Shown in pieces: positions 23,640 through 35,496 of a DNA stretch of 64,000 bases. The stretch comes from Gonocerus acuteangulatus (lineage: Eukaryota; Arthropoda; Insecta; Hemiptera; Coreidae). The notes beneath the pieces are model-generated. The model did not search any database. It had not been told where the DNA came from and worked only from the letters and a program-made list of their open reading frames with translations. The DNA is taken from contig OX328125.1 of NCBI GenBank assembly GCA_946811695.1, positions 42,652,709-42,716,708 on the forward strand. The letters run 5' to 3'. Every line of letters starts with the position of its first letter. Position 1 is the first letter of the stretch. Both the position numbers and the translations under genes were made by a program.

Positions 23640-23815
23640 ACATGTTTGAAGGTTTTTTTGAGCTGAGTCGAATGAGACCGCTACCAATCGATAGAATAAT
23701 TGGTTTGGAAGATAAACGGGTTTTATATTAAGAAACCCGTGAAAAACAGTAAGTATTCAATTTAAAAACGTCAATTGGTAGAGATATGTATACTTCCAAA
23801 TCTATTTTCGAGTAC
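23640..23815 (+). repeat. Dispersed repeat, partner of 5636-5815
   Basis: Carries gagtcgaatgagaccgctac, tcgatagaataattggtttg and aagataaacgggttttatat, the inverse of blocks at 5690-5800, at clear but imperfect identity. Confidence 0.5.
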
Positions 23816-24530
23816 TGCCTTGAATAAATTAACAACCATTGTAATACAGTTAACTGTCCTCGAGGTATTCCTTTTTATTAAACTTTTCACTTATAACGAA
23901 TAATTGTTTACAGTTTCACGGGAGGTTTTAGTCGGATCTCGCTTTTAATGTTCAGTTACTTGCTATCACAAACTGTTCAATAACTCTCTGCAAAATATAA
24001 TAATGGTAAACTCGTTTTTGGTAAAATAATCGCATCGCTAATTGACACCTTCATTTTATCAGGCTTCACACATACGGCCGAGTACGGCAATGAAATTTAT
24101 AGGACAGCACCTTCAAAAGCATGCACCTTTAAGTAAAACTAAGCGGAGAGGATAGCAAAATACCGCTCCCCCCCCCAAGTAAACTAAGGATAATTTAGTT
24201 TCATTACAGATATCTTCAGAACCTAAGTGCACCAAGTTCACGGTTCATTTTGGCAAAACAGAAAATTCTTTTAAAAGCTATGTATACACATGAGACGTCC
24301 TGGGTAATACCAACTTTCCAGAAATAAAATAAGTGGTATAAAATATTATTTTACTTTTCACTAAAAACTGTGTGATTTAAACTCGGTGGGAAATCGGACA
24401 AGAAATAGGTGTTTTGAGATCAGAACTATTATTTTAATGGAAAATCTGTATTACATGTTCAACGAATTTGGTATAAAAAAATATTAGTTCAAACACAATT
24501 GAACACCTTCGGTTTTGAGAGCTTTTTCCC
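23816..24530. other. AT-rich spacer, nothing recognised
   Basis: Only a short C run (about 24168) stands out. Confidence 0.4.
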
Positions 24531-24534
24531 CCTC

Positions 24535-24640
24535 AGCACCATTGTGCGCTTTGCCATTTTCGAAAGAAAAACTACCGTCCCTTTTTGGGATCGAACCCAC
24601 AACCTACCCTAGGCACGGAGTGTCCGAGTTATTTTGGATT
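24535..24640 (-). mobile_element. SINE-B fragment, minus orientation
   Basis: The inverse strand reads acactccgtgcctagggtag then gttgtgggttcgatccc, matching the second half of the SINE-B head (59560-59605), followed by a T/A-rich body. The rest is lost or diverged. Confidence 0.5.
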
Positions 24641-25490
24641 TAAACCAATTGTAATATTTCTAAAATTAGATTCATTAATGACTTTGAATGGTGGGCTGGA
24701 GTTGAAGGCAAGTACTTCGGGCGCGAAAATTACTGGTGTTTTTGAGTACCCTCCTAATTCAGTCGTAATTATTAGTTTGCATAACATTAAACGTAATATA
24801 ATAATCTAATGTAATATTCAAGATTTAATTTTTAATGTAAACCCTTTTAGGAAAAAGATATTAAAAAAAATTAAAATCAAGATAAAACAAAAAACTTCTA
24901 ATGACTACACAAGTTGGTTTTCAAGAAACAAATAAAATAAAATATTGAAAAATTTCGATTGAATAATAAAACACCTAAGATACCAGCTTTCGAGTGTACT
25001 TTTCACTTATTCGTCAACGTAAAAAGAAAAATTAAGCGATGTAAGAATTTTATTTAAACCCGTTTTTATAACATAAAAATTAAAAAGGAGGTTGTTGGGA
25101 AAGGAGTTTTACGATTTAAAATATACATAGCTCTTAATTTTACGAGCACTTGCAGAGCTTTTAAAAGTGGGGCAACATTTTTAGAGCTCAACAAATAATG
25201 AAATTAAATTCTAAATTGTATTAAAAAAACTAACGGTCAATAAGAGGGGAAAACTTTCCTGAATTATTAGCCACCGTGAAATAATTACGTATTATTTTAT
25301 TCACAGATACAAATTCAATTTAATTATAAAAAAAATACACAGAGGGCATACAAGTAATAAGTGTATTTTGATTTATTTCATTCTTCAGTGTAATTTATGA
25401 TTTTAATAGCGTTATAAAAGCAACACTAATTAAAGAAATATTCAAAAAGATAGTGAATAACATTTGAGAGGCAAATGAAATAAATAAAAG
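24641..25490. other. AT-rich spacer, nothing recognised
   Basis: No gene could be supported. Confidence 0.4.
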
Positions 25491-25492
25491 TC

Positions 25493-25637
<145 letters not shown>

Positions 25638-25946
25638 GGAGATGGTGAGTGCTTCCCACTCCAATAAAAGTAGACATAATCTCATAACATTTGTTTGCCT
25701 ATTTCTGCTTTTCTGAAGCCATAAATTTACTTTCTCATTTTAACAAATAAAGCTATTGATTTTATCTTGCGGATTTCGAAATCTCATGAGCAATATAATA
25801 AACGAAAATTTGTAGAATTTTCTATTCTGGCATTTTCTTCATATATTTTGAAACCTTTCTTCGTAATTCATCAGTACATACCAAATATATTTGTTTACAT
25901 CATTATCCGTAAAAACAAAAACAATATTTTTAGCCCGTGTTCTATG

Positions 25947-25948
<2 letters not shown>

Positions 25949-26014
<66 letters not shown>
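25949..26014. repeat. (TA)n microsatellite
   Basis: A TA run of about 65 bp, immediately followed by GGGTGTCCCC plus an A run, which may be the end of an unidentified repeat extending to about 26390. Confidence 0.85.
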
Positions 26015-26018
<4 letters not shown>

Positions 26019-27440
26019 GTCCCCAAAAAAAAACGGCGAAACTTCGGGAATCAGGATGCAAAAAGAAAGAAAAAAAGTCCTTTGGCATTTTTCTCGTTTT
26101 TGCTTCGTATACAGATAAGTTTTTTGCAAGAAATTTTTTTGCAAAATAGACATATTTTTCTTTGAAATGAACTTGATTTTGCGCCGATGTAATGAAACAG
26201 AACTCAGATTCGAATTCAGCGACCCTCAAAACCATGGAGGCTCTAGTTAGTTCTTCTTTAAAGACTTCATACGAAATTTGACCTTCGAATGCTCTTAAAC
26301 CTGACGTGATGGGGTGGAACGGACTCCGGATTCGGATTCATCATCTCGAAATACATAAGAATATATGTATGGTGTCTTTGGAAAAGACTCCTTTTTAGTG
26401 TGTGTGCCTGTGTAATGAACTTACAGCTTTACATGCCGTAATTTACTTTTTTCGACCAAGAAGAATTTTTGTTGTTATGAAGGAATGCCTATTCACAATT
26501 GTTTTAGTTTTTCGCGAAAACGAAGCAAATAACATTTTCTGGAAGTAAATAACTTCAAATTTTCTTCATAAGTTAATCCTCAAAACTTTGTTCACAGAAA
26601 AATGTTGTTTTTACGAGTGTATTACAGAAAAATGTTGTTATTAAGAGTGTAACTATAAGCAGAGATGTGATTACAGGTGTAATCGAACTCACTCTTGTAA
26701 TTACGATTGTAATCGAGAGCCTGTGATTATAATCGTAATCACAAATATGATTATGCTCAACTCTGACCAGTATATTATAATTAAACAATCCATACGATTT
26801 TTTCTTAAAAGTATACGAAATATTTGCACCGCGAACAATAGCTATATTTAATACAATATTACAAACAGGTTTTGAATTGTTTCAATAATTAACTACATCA
26901 TTCAGATGTATGAGCAGATTCACATTAGACAAATATACCGAACATATTTGCTTACACTTTGTCCTCGTATGTTGACTAACTGATAACTAAAGGACAAAAT
27001 TTAAAAATACTTAAAAAAAAGAAAAAAACAGGAAAAATAAAGAGTTTTATAAGTATCATTTTGTTCTGCAGAAATTTATTAAATCAATCCAGCAGGATAA
27101 GAGTTCAAGATATTAAATTTGAACATCTCTGAATATTTGGCGATATAAGATCATACATGTAATTTTGCTATATTTTTTTTACGATTTCGCTCTTTTGCAT
27201 TTGTGTGTTAAAATATTTCGTTATTAAGAATCTTCAAAGCTCTTGTATCAATATTATTATATTATGATAACAAATTAGATTATGAATGCATTATGCATGT
27301 TATTGATAATGTTCTTAAACTTGTTAATATTTGTATGTATAATGGTGTGTATACATGAAACTAAAGAGAAAATACTTGATAAATAAATTCTGATATGCAT
27401 ATATCATTAAAATGTAAATATACATATATTATAGCAATTG
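26015..27440. other. Unclassified; probable old repeat at the left
   Basis: The 26014-26390 segment (TATAGGGTGTCCCC start, later aattcagcgaccctcaaaac) reads like a transposon remnant, but no matching right end was found. The remainder is AT-rich without features. Confidence 0.3.
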
Positions 27441-28010
27441 CAATGCCTTCTATTATTATTATTATTATTATTATTAGAATAATACTTCATTACCTTTTAA
27501 TATACTAATGTAAATAAATGTATTAAAACTTAATTTTAATATGTGAAATTAATAATGGACGTTAAAATTTAAATAAATAATATGTGAAATTAACCTGTAA
27601 AAAATATATTATTATTATTATTGCAGCTGTTCTACTATACTATTCTTCCCAGACTTGGCTTTGCAAAATAATTTAAAAGAATGGCAAATGCAAACTCTTT
27701 CTAGAGGGAACACAGGCTAGAAACCGGTAAGAAATAAAGAAATAAGGTATACAAAGGAAATTGTAAAAGTTTTTTTATTATTTTTGGCATTGAGTTGAAG
27801 ATATTATACATACATATAAAACGAAAATACTTTTTATATAAATTCTGATATGTAAATTAAAATGTAATATATATGTTATATTAATTGTATGTTACACGCC
27901 AAAGCTTGGGACATCAAGAATAATATATCTCTCTCGGGCTTCTATAGGGAGAAAATAGAGAGCTATTGCCTTATTCACAAAATAATAATAATAATAATAA
28001 TTTTTAAACC
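27441..28010. repeat. Triplet-rich AT region
   Basis: (ATT)n runs at about 27452-27476 and 27609-27622 and an (AAT)n run at about 27980-27999, with near-duplicate text between them (aaatataatatgtgaaatta type, about 27535-27600). No gene. Confidence 0.6.
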
Positions 28011-28129
28011 AATTCTCATTTTAAATTTTAAAAAAGATTAGAATCAGACGAAATTCATCAGTTGTTATAACTAACCATTAATAATAATTTGATATTATAT
28101 TATCTGATTATCTAATAAGATAGTTTACC

Positions 28130-28405
28130 TGGACGACTCGTCATCAGCGGGCCCGAGAGCCATCCGAGGATCATGTTCACTGGCACATGTCACGGCACAG
28201 ACTAAAGTCTGAACAGCTTGGAGCACAGTCTACCCCCCCCCCCCACCCATCTTCACCCCCTCTTCCGAGTACTGAATGGACTAGAAGGGGAGGGGTATAG
28301 TACTCCAAGCCTCTCTCAATGGCTTTTGTAGTAGGCCTCTCTCACCGTTTCAAGCGGTAGTAATAAACTAAAAGAAAAAAAATAATATAATAAATCATAA
28401 CAGTG

Positions 28406-28447
<42 letters not shown>
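28130..28447 (+). mobile_element. Possible unidentified retroposon with A45 tail
   Basis: A GC-richer body (28130-28360) including a C run (about 28233-28244) is followed by an A-rich segment and then a pure A run of about 45 (28403-28447). A body ending in a long A tail suggests retroposition. No tRNA or 5S boxes and no target duplication were found. Confidence 0.3.
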
Positions 28448-28452
<5 letters not shown>

Positions 28453-29017
28453 TAAACCAGCAGAATGTCCTCATGCCAGCCAGGGGGAAATTTTTTTTCT
28501 TAATTTATTTTGACATGAGCTAAAACCAGTTTCCACAGGGCTCTCTCTCTTCTTCTACAAATGACACTCCTATAGTATTTATTCAAAATCCTTTTCTAAA
28601 TGTCGACGAGCCTCTTTCCAAGTTCAGGTTTATTGTAAGGCATCAAACACTCGTATTCAGCACACTTTATAGAATAGCAGCTTTTATCCGGCGTGTCATG
28701 CTACACCTACTTTCTCCATGTAGAACAGCAAAAATAAATTATTTACTTTATTTTATTTTATTTCATTGTTGAGCATCGCAACATTGGCGACAAACTCATT
28801 TTATGTTTGTGACGTCAAGAAAAAAAAAGAAAAGAAAAGAAAAGGTAAATGAATAATTAAAGAACTTAAATGTTAACAAAAGGTGAAAAAGAAGATAAAG
28901 CAAACAAAAAAAAAATAAATAAATAAAATAAAAACAGAACAAATAGTAACACTAAAGTAATAATTAGATGCAAACATAAAATTTTGAAATAGTGGATGTG
29001 AAAGTTAAGTGAACTAT
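28448..29017. other. AT-rich 3' flank of a non-LTR remnant
   Basis: Lies downstream, on the minus strand, of the RNase H remnant. It contains A-rich simple sequence (about 28815-28950) and no gene. Confidence 0.4.
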
Positions 29018-29729
29018 TTACAGCTTGTTGTATAAATGTGTGTTTTTCAAATGTTTGAGGATTGTATGGATGAGTTGTCTGCAGTTTGTAAGTATATGTT
29101 TAACTGGCAGAGTCTCATTGCAGTATTTACAAGTTGGTCTGTCCTTTCTTTCTAGTAAGTACGAATGGGTAAGTAGAGTGTGTCCAATTCGAAGCCTGGT
29201 TAAAATAACATCATCTCGTCGAGAGAAGTGTTCCTTTGACCAGGCTTTCGTTGTATTTTTAATTTCTCGTAACTTTGTTTCTGCTTGATACCACTCACTT
29301 TCCCATTCGTACTGAATGTAAGTCAGTAATGGTTTGTAGAAGTCCGATGAAGTCACAGTATGTAAGTCAAAGGTTGGTCTTTGAGTGGCTAGTTTTGCTT
29401 GTAAGTCGACGGCAGTACTGAGTTTGATGTCTTTGTGTCCAGGTAGCCATTGCAACGTAATGTGTGTATTATTGTTTTGTAGTTTATATATTTGTGATAA
29501 TATGTTACTGATGATTGGATGTGGACTGTACATGTTTTGGATGGAGAGTAACGAACTTAAGGAGTCAGTGCAAACAGTTATGTGTCGATTTATTCTGTCT
29601 TGAACGTTTGTTAGTGCTAACAGTATTCCGTGCAGTTCAGCTGTATATACAGTCGTCTCGTCGGGTAGTTTCAGTAGGTAAGTGTTGTCGTCAACAATTG
29701 CAGCTGCAGGAAGGTCCGTAGCGCCCCAA
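29018..29729 (-). pseudogene. Non-LTR retrotransposon C-terminus: RNase H domain
   Basis: One uninterrupted minus-strand frame of about 236 codons, read from 29729 to the stop at 29018. It shows RNase HI motifs: VYTAELHGILLAL (catalytic Glu), VCTDSLSSL (Asp) and WLPGHKDI followed by a late Asp. A conserved block RRDDVILTRLRIGHT-LLTH then precedes a Cys/His finger (C-x2-C...H-x4-C: CKYCNETLPVKHILTNC). This layout is typical of Jockey/CR1/I-group ORF2 ends. The first RNase H Asp motif and all of the reverse transcriptase are missing, so the copy is 5'-truncated. The intact frame suggests a fairly young insertion. Confidence 0.8.
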
Positions 29730-29892
29730 TGTCAAGAAACATCATACTTTGATTACTTGTCAACCGATAAACAACCAGCTTTGAATAAATCAAAAATAAA
29801 TTATAAACCAAATAAGTAATATCTAATAACGCAAATCTGTAACGGTTTAGGTTCACAGTTTCGAACCAGTGGCCTCTGAACTGTGAGTCGTA

Positions 29893-30415
29893 GACAATTT
29901 TAACTTAACTTATGACACTCTCATAAGTTCTACATCTGTTCCAAGTTTGATCGAAATCGGTCAAACGGTGTGGATTTGTATAAGGAACAGACAAACAGAT
30001 AGATGATTTTGACCTAGTCTATAACACTCCCCGTTTCAAGACCTACCGGTGTGCCATGTTTCGTCAAAATCAGTCAAACTTTGTGGATTTGTATAAAGGA
30101 CAGACATAAAGACAGACAGCTGGTGGGCGTTTTTGACCTAGCCAATGACACTCCCCGGATCAAGACATACGCCTGTGCCAAGTTTGGTTAAAATCGGTCT
30201 AACGGTGAGGATTTGTGTAAGGAACAAGCCTACAGAAATACACCTGGTAGACGATTTTAACCTAGCCTATGACTCTCCCCGGATCAAGACATATATGTGT
30301 GCCAAGTTTGGTCAAAATCGATCTAACGGTGAGGATTTGTATAAGGAACAAGCATACAGACAGACAGCTAGTATACGATTTTGAGCCTATGACACTTCCC
30401 GTATCAAGACCTATC
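29893..30415 (+). repeat. Tandem array, about 120-bp unit, about 4 copies
   Basis: Units carry gacctagcctatgacactcc, gatcaagacata, ccaagtttggt(c/t)aaaatcg, gtctaacggtgaggatttg and acagacagacag. Repeat starts lie near 29900, 30011, 30133, 30259 and about 30378. The 'caagtttggtcaaaatcggt...acagacagac' unit is a well-known kind of tail module of LINE/Penelope-like elements. It sits just upstream of the foldback-arm sequence at 30470. Confidence 0.8.
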
Positions 30416-30469
30416 AAACTTGTTTGTTTCTAGACCGATTTCGGACCGACGGAGCAAAATGGCGCGACA

Positions 30470-30525
30470 CGACATGTTCTGTTTCAAAAAGGCCTACAGC
30501 CTCTACATCTTCACCGATTTCAATG

Positions 30526-30565
<40 letters not shown>

Positions 30566-30640
30566 GGAAGCTAATAAAATGTATAACAACTTTGTGACTT
30601 TATATTTTTGTTTTTTGTTTCCCTTGGTTATTAAATTACT
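30470..30640 (+). repeat. Single copy of the 6893-7090 arm sequence
   Basis: Shares tgttctgtttcaaaaaggcc, tacagcctcta, accgatttcaatgc, a T run (30528-30560), ggaagctaataaaatg and gtttcccttggttattaaat with the arms of the foldback at 6870-7925. Confidence 0.6.
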
Positions 30641-30978
30641 TGGAAAGATGTTGATAACCATCAAATGTTTATAACTTTCCGATACTTATAACCTTCTAGC
30701 TACCATTATTTTAAATAACTTTAAAATATGAATACTAATACTTCTCTTATCACAGTGTAACAGTTAAAAATTAACTGTTACACAAAGATTTATTTTTTCG
30801 GGACTGATATACTTCCCAAATATTGATTGACCTCTCAACAACTCTAGATATACAAACTAAGGTTAAAAAAAAAAAAAATAAATAAAAAAAAAATAAAAAA
30901 AAATCTACATCAAACCATGTTATTTGTGGAATTTACATTTTAACAATAAAATACAATTAAATAAATAAATATTCTATA

Positions 30979-31808
30979 CGTAAAAAGTATTGGAACACTT
31001 AGATTAGATAGATTTTACAACTTTTTACATTATATGATTCATGTTATGTTATGTTTTTTCCAAACAAAGAATAAATTAATATTTGGTAGGGCCACCTGTA
31101 TGTTTTATAATGTATGCTTATACATATTTCTTGTTGTCCATGATCCCTTACATGAATTTTAGTTGCCTCACTCATTTATGACGCCTTATAGCCCGAGCTC
31201 TAAGGCTAAAACGTTCTATTTTGCTCTCAGGAATAAATTAAATCCACTACCAGTATTCAGCTGGATGGATAACACTATTTTGCATAACAAGTAATAACTT
31301 TACTTACAAAGAATTTCTTCGGTGCTGTTTGACCGGGTCCATTTTTCCAGAGATCATATCTTACTGTACTGCTACTCATGTCCCGTCCGATGATTCTCGA
31401 GATTTCAGTCGGAAGCTTTGACCCAATCAGTCATTGTTTTGCAAAAACAATGACTGATGCAAAATTGATCTTCCATCACATACAGTGAGACTCTTCGGTC
31501 TCCTGATGCGATGTTTTGCTCCCTAAGAGTTAGTTGTACTATACCAATTTAATATATTTGATAAGAAAACATGGCTACGGTTTACAATTCTTTCAATTTC
31601 TCGTAAAAATTTGCGTTCATAATGAAGCATAATAATATTTGTTTGCATTCCTCTTCGTTTCAGGTCAATGTCAAAAAATTGAACTAATACCAATTCCGTT
31701 ACCAATACTAATTCCGGAGGGCAACGTTCACCAATAATATGGAGTTAATCCCTTCCAAAGTACAGCTGCGACAGTAAAGAAATCAGGTGTTCCAATACTT
31801 TTTACACG
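30979..31808 (-). pseudogene. Tc1-like DNA transposon remnant, 830 bp
   Basis: Terminal inverted repeats: left CGTAAAAAGTATTGGAACAC, right (inverse) GTGTAAAAAGTATTGGAACA. The GTATTGGAACA core is typical of Tc1-like ends. The left end follows TA. The minus strand encodes ISRIIGRDMSSSTVRYDLWK, resembling the second helix-turn-helix of Tc1 transposases, with only short broken frames elsewhere, so most of the transposase is lost. A perfect 15-bp-arm palindrome lies at about 31426-31458. Confidence 0.6.
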
Positions 31809-31837
31809 GTGCTAATGACCATAGCAGTAGATGCGCC

Positions 31838-31878
<41 letters not shown>
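31809..31878 (+). mobile_element. 5S-SINE tail, 5'-truncated copy
   Basis: gtgctaatgaccatagcagt then agatgcgccgtt and about 36 A, ending in AGA. It corresponds to the specific tail of the 5S-derived SINE (compare the inverse of 14554-14595), with no 5S head. Confidence 0.5.
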
Positions 31879-31880
<2 letters not shown>

Positions 31881-32928
31881 AAACTTTTTACACATAGAAT
31901 ATTGCATTTTATTATTAAAATGTAAATTAATAACACAAAGACGACTCTTTGATGTTGATTTTCAGGGAATAATAAAAGTATAGCTTATCACCTTGTTATT
32001 GTTGGCTTCTGTTTACTTTAAGCACCACTATTTTAGTCGCAAATGTTGAAAAAGCATAATATTCATGGCTGTTCCAATACGTTTAACACTAGCTATATAA
32101 AGATAGATTTTCACGCGAGGAATCGAAGAAATCATAAGGCTCGAATGAGTTTTCTATATCTGTAACGTTCTTATAATAATAATAGGTTGTTTAACAGGTT
32201 TTATAAAATAATAAAAGAAATAAATGGTTAAGAAATAATAAAGTGTCTCCTAGACCAGACCATAGATTTAGAAAGGACCAGACTCGAATAGGAGGTTAAG
32301 CACTCAGTGTTGCCACTAGCCTGCGCTCACTCTCACAATGGCCAACTAAAATAATTTAAATCAGGGGGGGCCCAAGTGACAGATATGTGAGACCATTGAG
32401 CCAGTAGATTTCCCTACTAACTCAATGTGTGAGACAACAGGGAGGTTACAGATGTTTTGTTTGAATAGTCAAAATTGACGAACACAACTGAAACATTTTT
32501 ACGTAATGTTCCGTAATCATCGAAACCAATGTTTAATTGATTTCGGTTAAATTTGGGAATAAATAAAATATTATATCAATTTTTATTTCATGAGAGATTT
32601 AAAATTGTTTAAACATCCATAATGATTGCCTAAGTTCGGTTATGATAATACCAGCTTGATAAGCACGACAAGCTTGTAGTAATTTATTTTTTTTAATATC
32701 TTGAAATAACAAGACAAGTTTTATTCGACGAAATATTGTCTAAGTCACTCTACATATAGAGCGAGGGAATGTCTCGAGTTTTCAACCAAGTATTTTATTC
32801 GGCCGTTACCGATGTGCAACTAATTTTAAAATTATCGTTTTTCCCCACTGACACAGTAAAAAATCTGAAATTATAATGAATGGAATCATTTAAAAAGGTA
32901 CTGTGATGATATAGACTTGGCAATGTCG
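31879..32928. other. AT-rich noncoding, nothing recognised
   Basis: No gene or repeat ends could be supported. Confidence 0.4.
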
Positions 32929-33165
32929 ACAAGGGCGTATATAGAAAATAATTTCGGGGGGGGGGGGGCTGTTACCATTTCCAGGGTATGGAATACTAAC
33001 AATCAAGAACTTGGAATAGTATTAAACGGTATTATACCCAAAATAAAATACTTTTTATGAACTAAGTGATCTTATTTAATTTATTTTTAAGGGGTTTATG
33101 ACACATTTTTACCGATCAAATCCAAATTGGGGGGGGGGCCGCAGCCCCCCCCTTATAAATACCCA
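32929..33165. mobile_element. G-rich hAT-like MITE, copy 2
   Basis: Aligns along its whole length with the element at 21989: GGGCGTATA start, a G13 run, ccagggtatggaatactaac, tttttaaggggtttatgaca, gaccgatcaaatc-type block, a second G run, then cccccccttataaatacccat. The outermost bases have diverged and no target duplication remains. Confidence 0.75.
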
Positions 33166-33905
33166 TTAATTTTGACGATAGAAATATGTAACTTAGCTTA
33201 CACAATGGCTCCTCTAGGAGTTGGGTATTCAAGACCATACATAACAGTAATAAAATCCTGCAGATTAGAGTCACTCAATTACAGTACTGTGAATTCAGAT
33301 TCATGGAGACTATAGTAGGATAGGATATGGGTTTAAAGGGGATAAACATTTAAGTTATTACACCCTTGATGTGTGAACTATAAGTGTTAAATTCTGCATT
33401 TTTTTTTTTTTTTGTTTTTAATAAATATATGCATATACACACACACACGCACACATTCATACATACACACATGCAAACATATATATAATTTTTTTTTTCT
33501 ACGCATGTAACTATAATAAACTATATCTAAGCTGTATCTCTGTTTACAATTAATTCACCTAATGGCTTGGGTTATATGACATAAGCAAATGAATCATTTT
33601 TTTTTTTTTGTCTTATCATGTATTTTTTAATTTGACGTAATTTTTTTTTTTTTTTTATTATTTATTTAATTAGCATACCATTACAACAATTTCAAAAAAA
33701 TATAATGATATAGTATCATAATATAAATAAAAAAACTATAATAATATAGTATATTAATAATAAAGAGATTACATCTTTTAACAATACAAATTACATACAT
33801 ATTATTTTATATCACAATTAATTTAATAAATATTAACATAAGAACTTCCAAAGGCTCTATTTACCGTTATACTGCTTCACTGAGTTACTATTATAGAGTT
33901 TGGTG
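33166..33905. other. AT-rich noncoding with simple repeats
   Basis: T runs (about 33400, 33597 and 33640), an (AC)n patch (about 33437-33475) and A/T-rich DNA. No gene. Confidence 0.4.
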
Positions 33906-33908
33906 CTT

Positions 33909-34690
33909 TCATATCTTGTTCAGAAGATCGATATCTTTTAATAGAAGGATCATTTTGTCTATAGACTCGGATGAGTCTTGTAGTGCTTGTCCTGTGGATC
34001 GGGGTATTTTATTGGTGTCAAATTTTGTTTTGAATTTTCTGCATTCCTCTATGATGTGTTGGATTGTTTGGGGGGCTTTACAGGTATCACAATTTGCGTG
34101 AGGTTGCTTTGTTATTAAGTGGATGTGAGACAGATTCGTGTGCCCAATGCATAGTCTTGTAACAACCACTTCTTCTCTTCTACAGCCTCTCTCTGAGCTT
34201 GCCCATGGTTTTACTGTCCCTTTTATAGTTTTTAACTTATTTGTCTTGGGTATCCCCCCCCCACATTGATTACCAGCTGCCACGTACGCTCCTTTTCAGC
34301 CACACAATATAGTCATTTGCTTCGTACACCTGTAGAGCAGGGGTGTTCATCTTTGCAGCATCTTTAGCTGCTCGGTCAGCTGCCTCATTTCCTGGAATGC
34401 CTGAGTGTCCTGGTGTCCACAAAAAACGTATATTTTTGTTGAGAGTGGTAAGTGTGTTTAGGTAGTGGTTTATTTTGTCTATGGTAAATCCTGGTTTGTT
34501 GAAGTTTGAGACACTCTGTAGAGCAGAAATGGAGTCCGAACAGATTAATATATGTGTGTCATTGCTGTCAATAGCGTAATATAAAGCAATGGCTATTGCG
34601 TGTAGCTTGGCTGTAAAGATTGATGACCATTTCCGATGACAGCAAAACCTACATTCTCGTTTTGCTTGGAACCATCAGTAAAGATTTCAG
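33909..34690 (-). pseudogene. Non-LTR retrotransposon C-terminus: RNase H domain, broken
   Basis: Minus-strand pieces in order: EIFTDGSKQNENVGFAVIG (first Asp), FTAKLHAIAIALYY, LICSDSISALQSVSNF, FLWTPGHSGIPGNEAADRAA, then after a frame break RREEVVVTRLCIGHTNLSH and a C-x2-C...H-x4-C finger (CDTCKAPQTIQHIIEEC), ending NKI and stop at 33909. Frames change near 34625 and again around the nine-C run at 34254-34262. The catalytic Glu expected in FTAELHA is Lys, so this copy is dead. It is a different family from the remnant at 29018. Confidence 0.8.
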
Positions 34691-34827
34691 TAAAGAGCCA
34701 TCATGATGAGATGTATACGAGTATCACTTGGAGTAAATTTGTGGGAAATTGAATTGAGAAAATTGTTGGCAGAGGCACATGTCTTTCTTGGATTGTAGAG
34801 ACCAAAAATAAGTAACTTACCTTACTT

Positions 34828-35017
34828 TTTTTTTTTTCATTTTTAATGGCGCATCAACTATTTGACTATTAGCGCAGGGCTATCTACAGGTTGCCGTCCT
34901 TTTATAATGCCAACAGCACGTGGTCGGTCACCCATTCAGGTACTGACCACGCCCGACATTGCTAAACTTCGGTGATCTACGGGAACCGGTGCATTCAACG
35001 TGGCTATGGCCGTTGGC
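34828..35017 (-). mobile_element. 5S-rRNA-derived SINE, copy 3, with perfect target duplication
   Basis: Minus strand: the 5S-like head from 35017 (GCCAACGGCCATAGCCACGT) to about 34909, then the family tail and an A-rich end. The direct repeat cttaccttactt is exact at 34816-34827 and 35018-35029. This 12-bp duplication directly abuts both the 5S start and the A tail, showing insertion by target-primed retrotransposition. Confidence 0.9.
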
Positions 35018-35244
35018 CTTACCTTACTTATTAATGACAACACCACGAGTTGGTTATTTCACTGGTCGCTTCCATTATACTCTTGGCCACTAATTTACTC
35101 AGAAAAATTTCTATATTTTCCAAGTGTTGATCTATGACATTTCAGTTTTTGCTTGGCAATGATATCAATGGAGATGGCTAAGTTTTGAAAACACAAAAAC
35201 ATAATTCATTAGCAAAATTAAAATATAATTTCATTACCCAGAGT

Positions 35245-35320
35245 CTCCCTATAGTCTAGTGGCTAGCACTCAAGATTATCATGAAGAGAACCTGAGTTCG
35301 AGTTCCCCCTATGAGCGGAG
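35245..35320 (+). mobile_element. tRNA-Glu-like pseudogene or SINE head
   Basis: TCCCTATAGTCTAGTGGCTA followed by a B box GAGTTCGAGTTCC closely resembles a tRNA-Glu. The anticodon arm and the 3' acceptor strand no longer pair (atgagcgga), so it is not a working tRNA. About 100 bp of AT-rich body follows. A diverged relative lies at 54926. Confidence 0.6.
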
Positions 35321-35496
35321 GTTGACTGTTTTCAGCTATATACTTGCTTAAAAAATTCCCTGCTACACTGGCTGTTTGTAAAGGGTGATAATAAAAAATA
35401 CAAAAACCATTGTGAAAATAGGCAATAATTTTGTTGCATCTCAAAAACTAAAACATGTTGCTATCAAGAGATTTCACATTTAAGATTTTTGCACAA

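Noticed and set aside
29025..29721. Plus-strand frames of up to 87 codons over the RNase H remnant
   Set aside because: They are the antisense shadow of the minus-strand retrotransposon frame, which has clear RNase H motifs.
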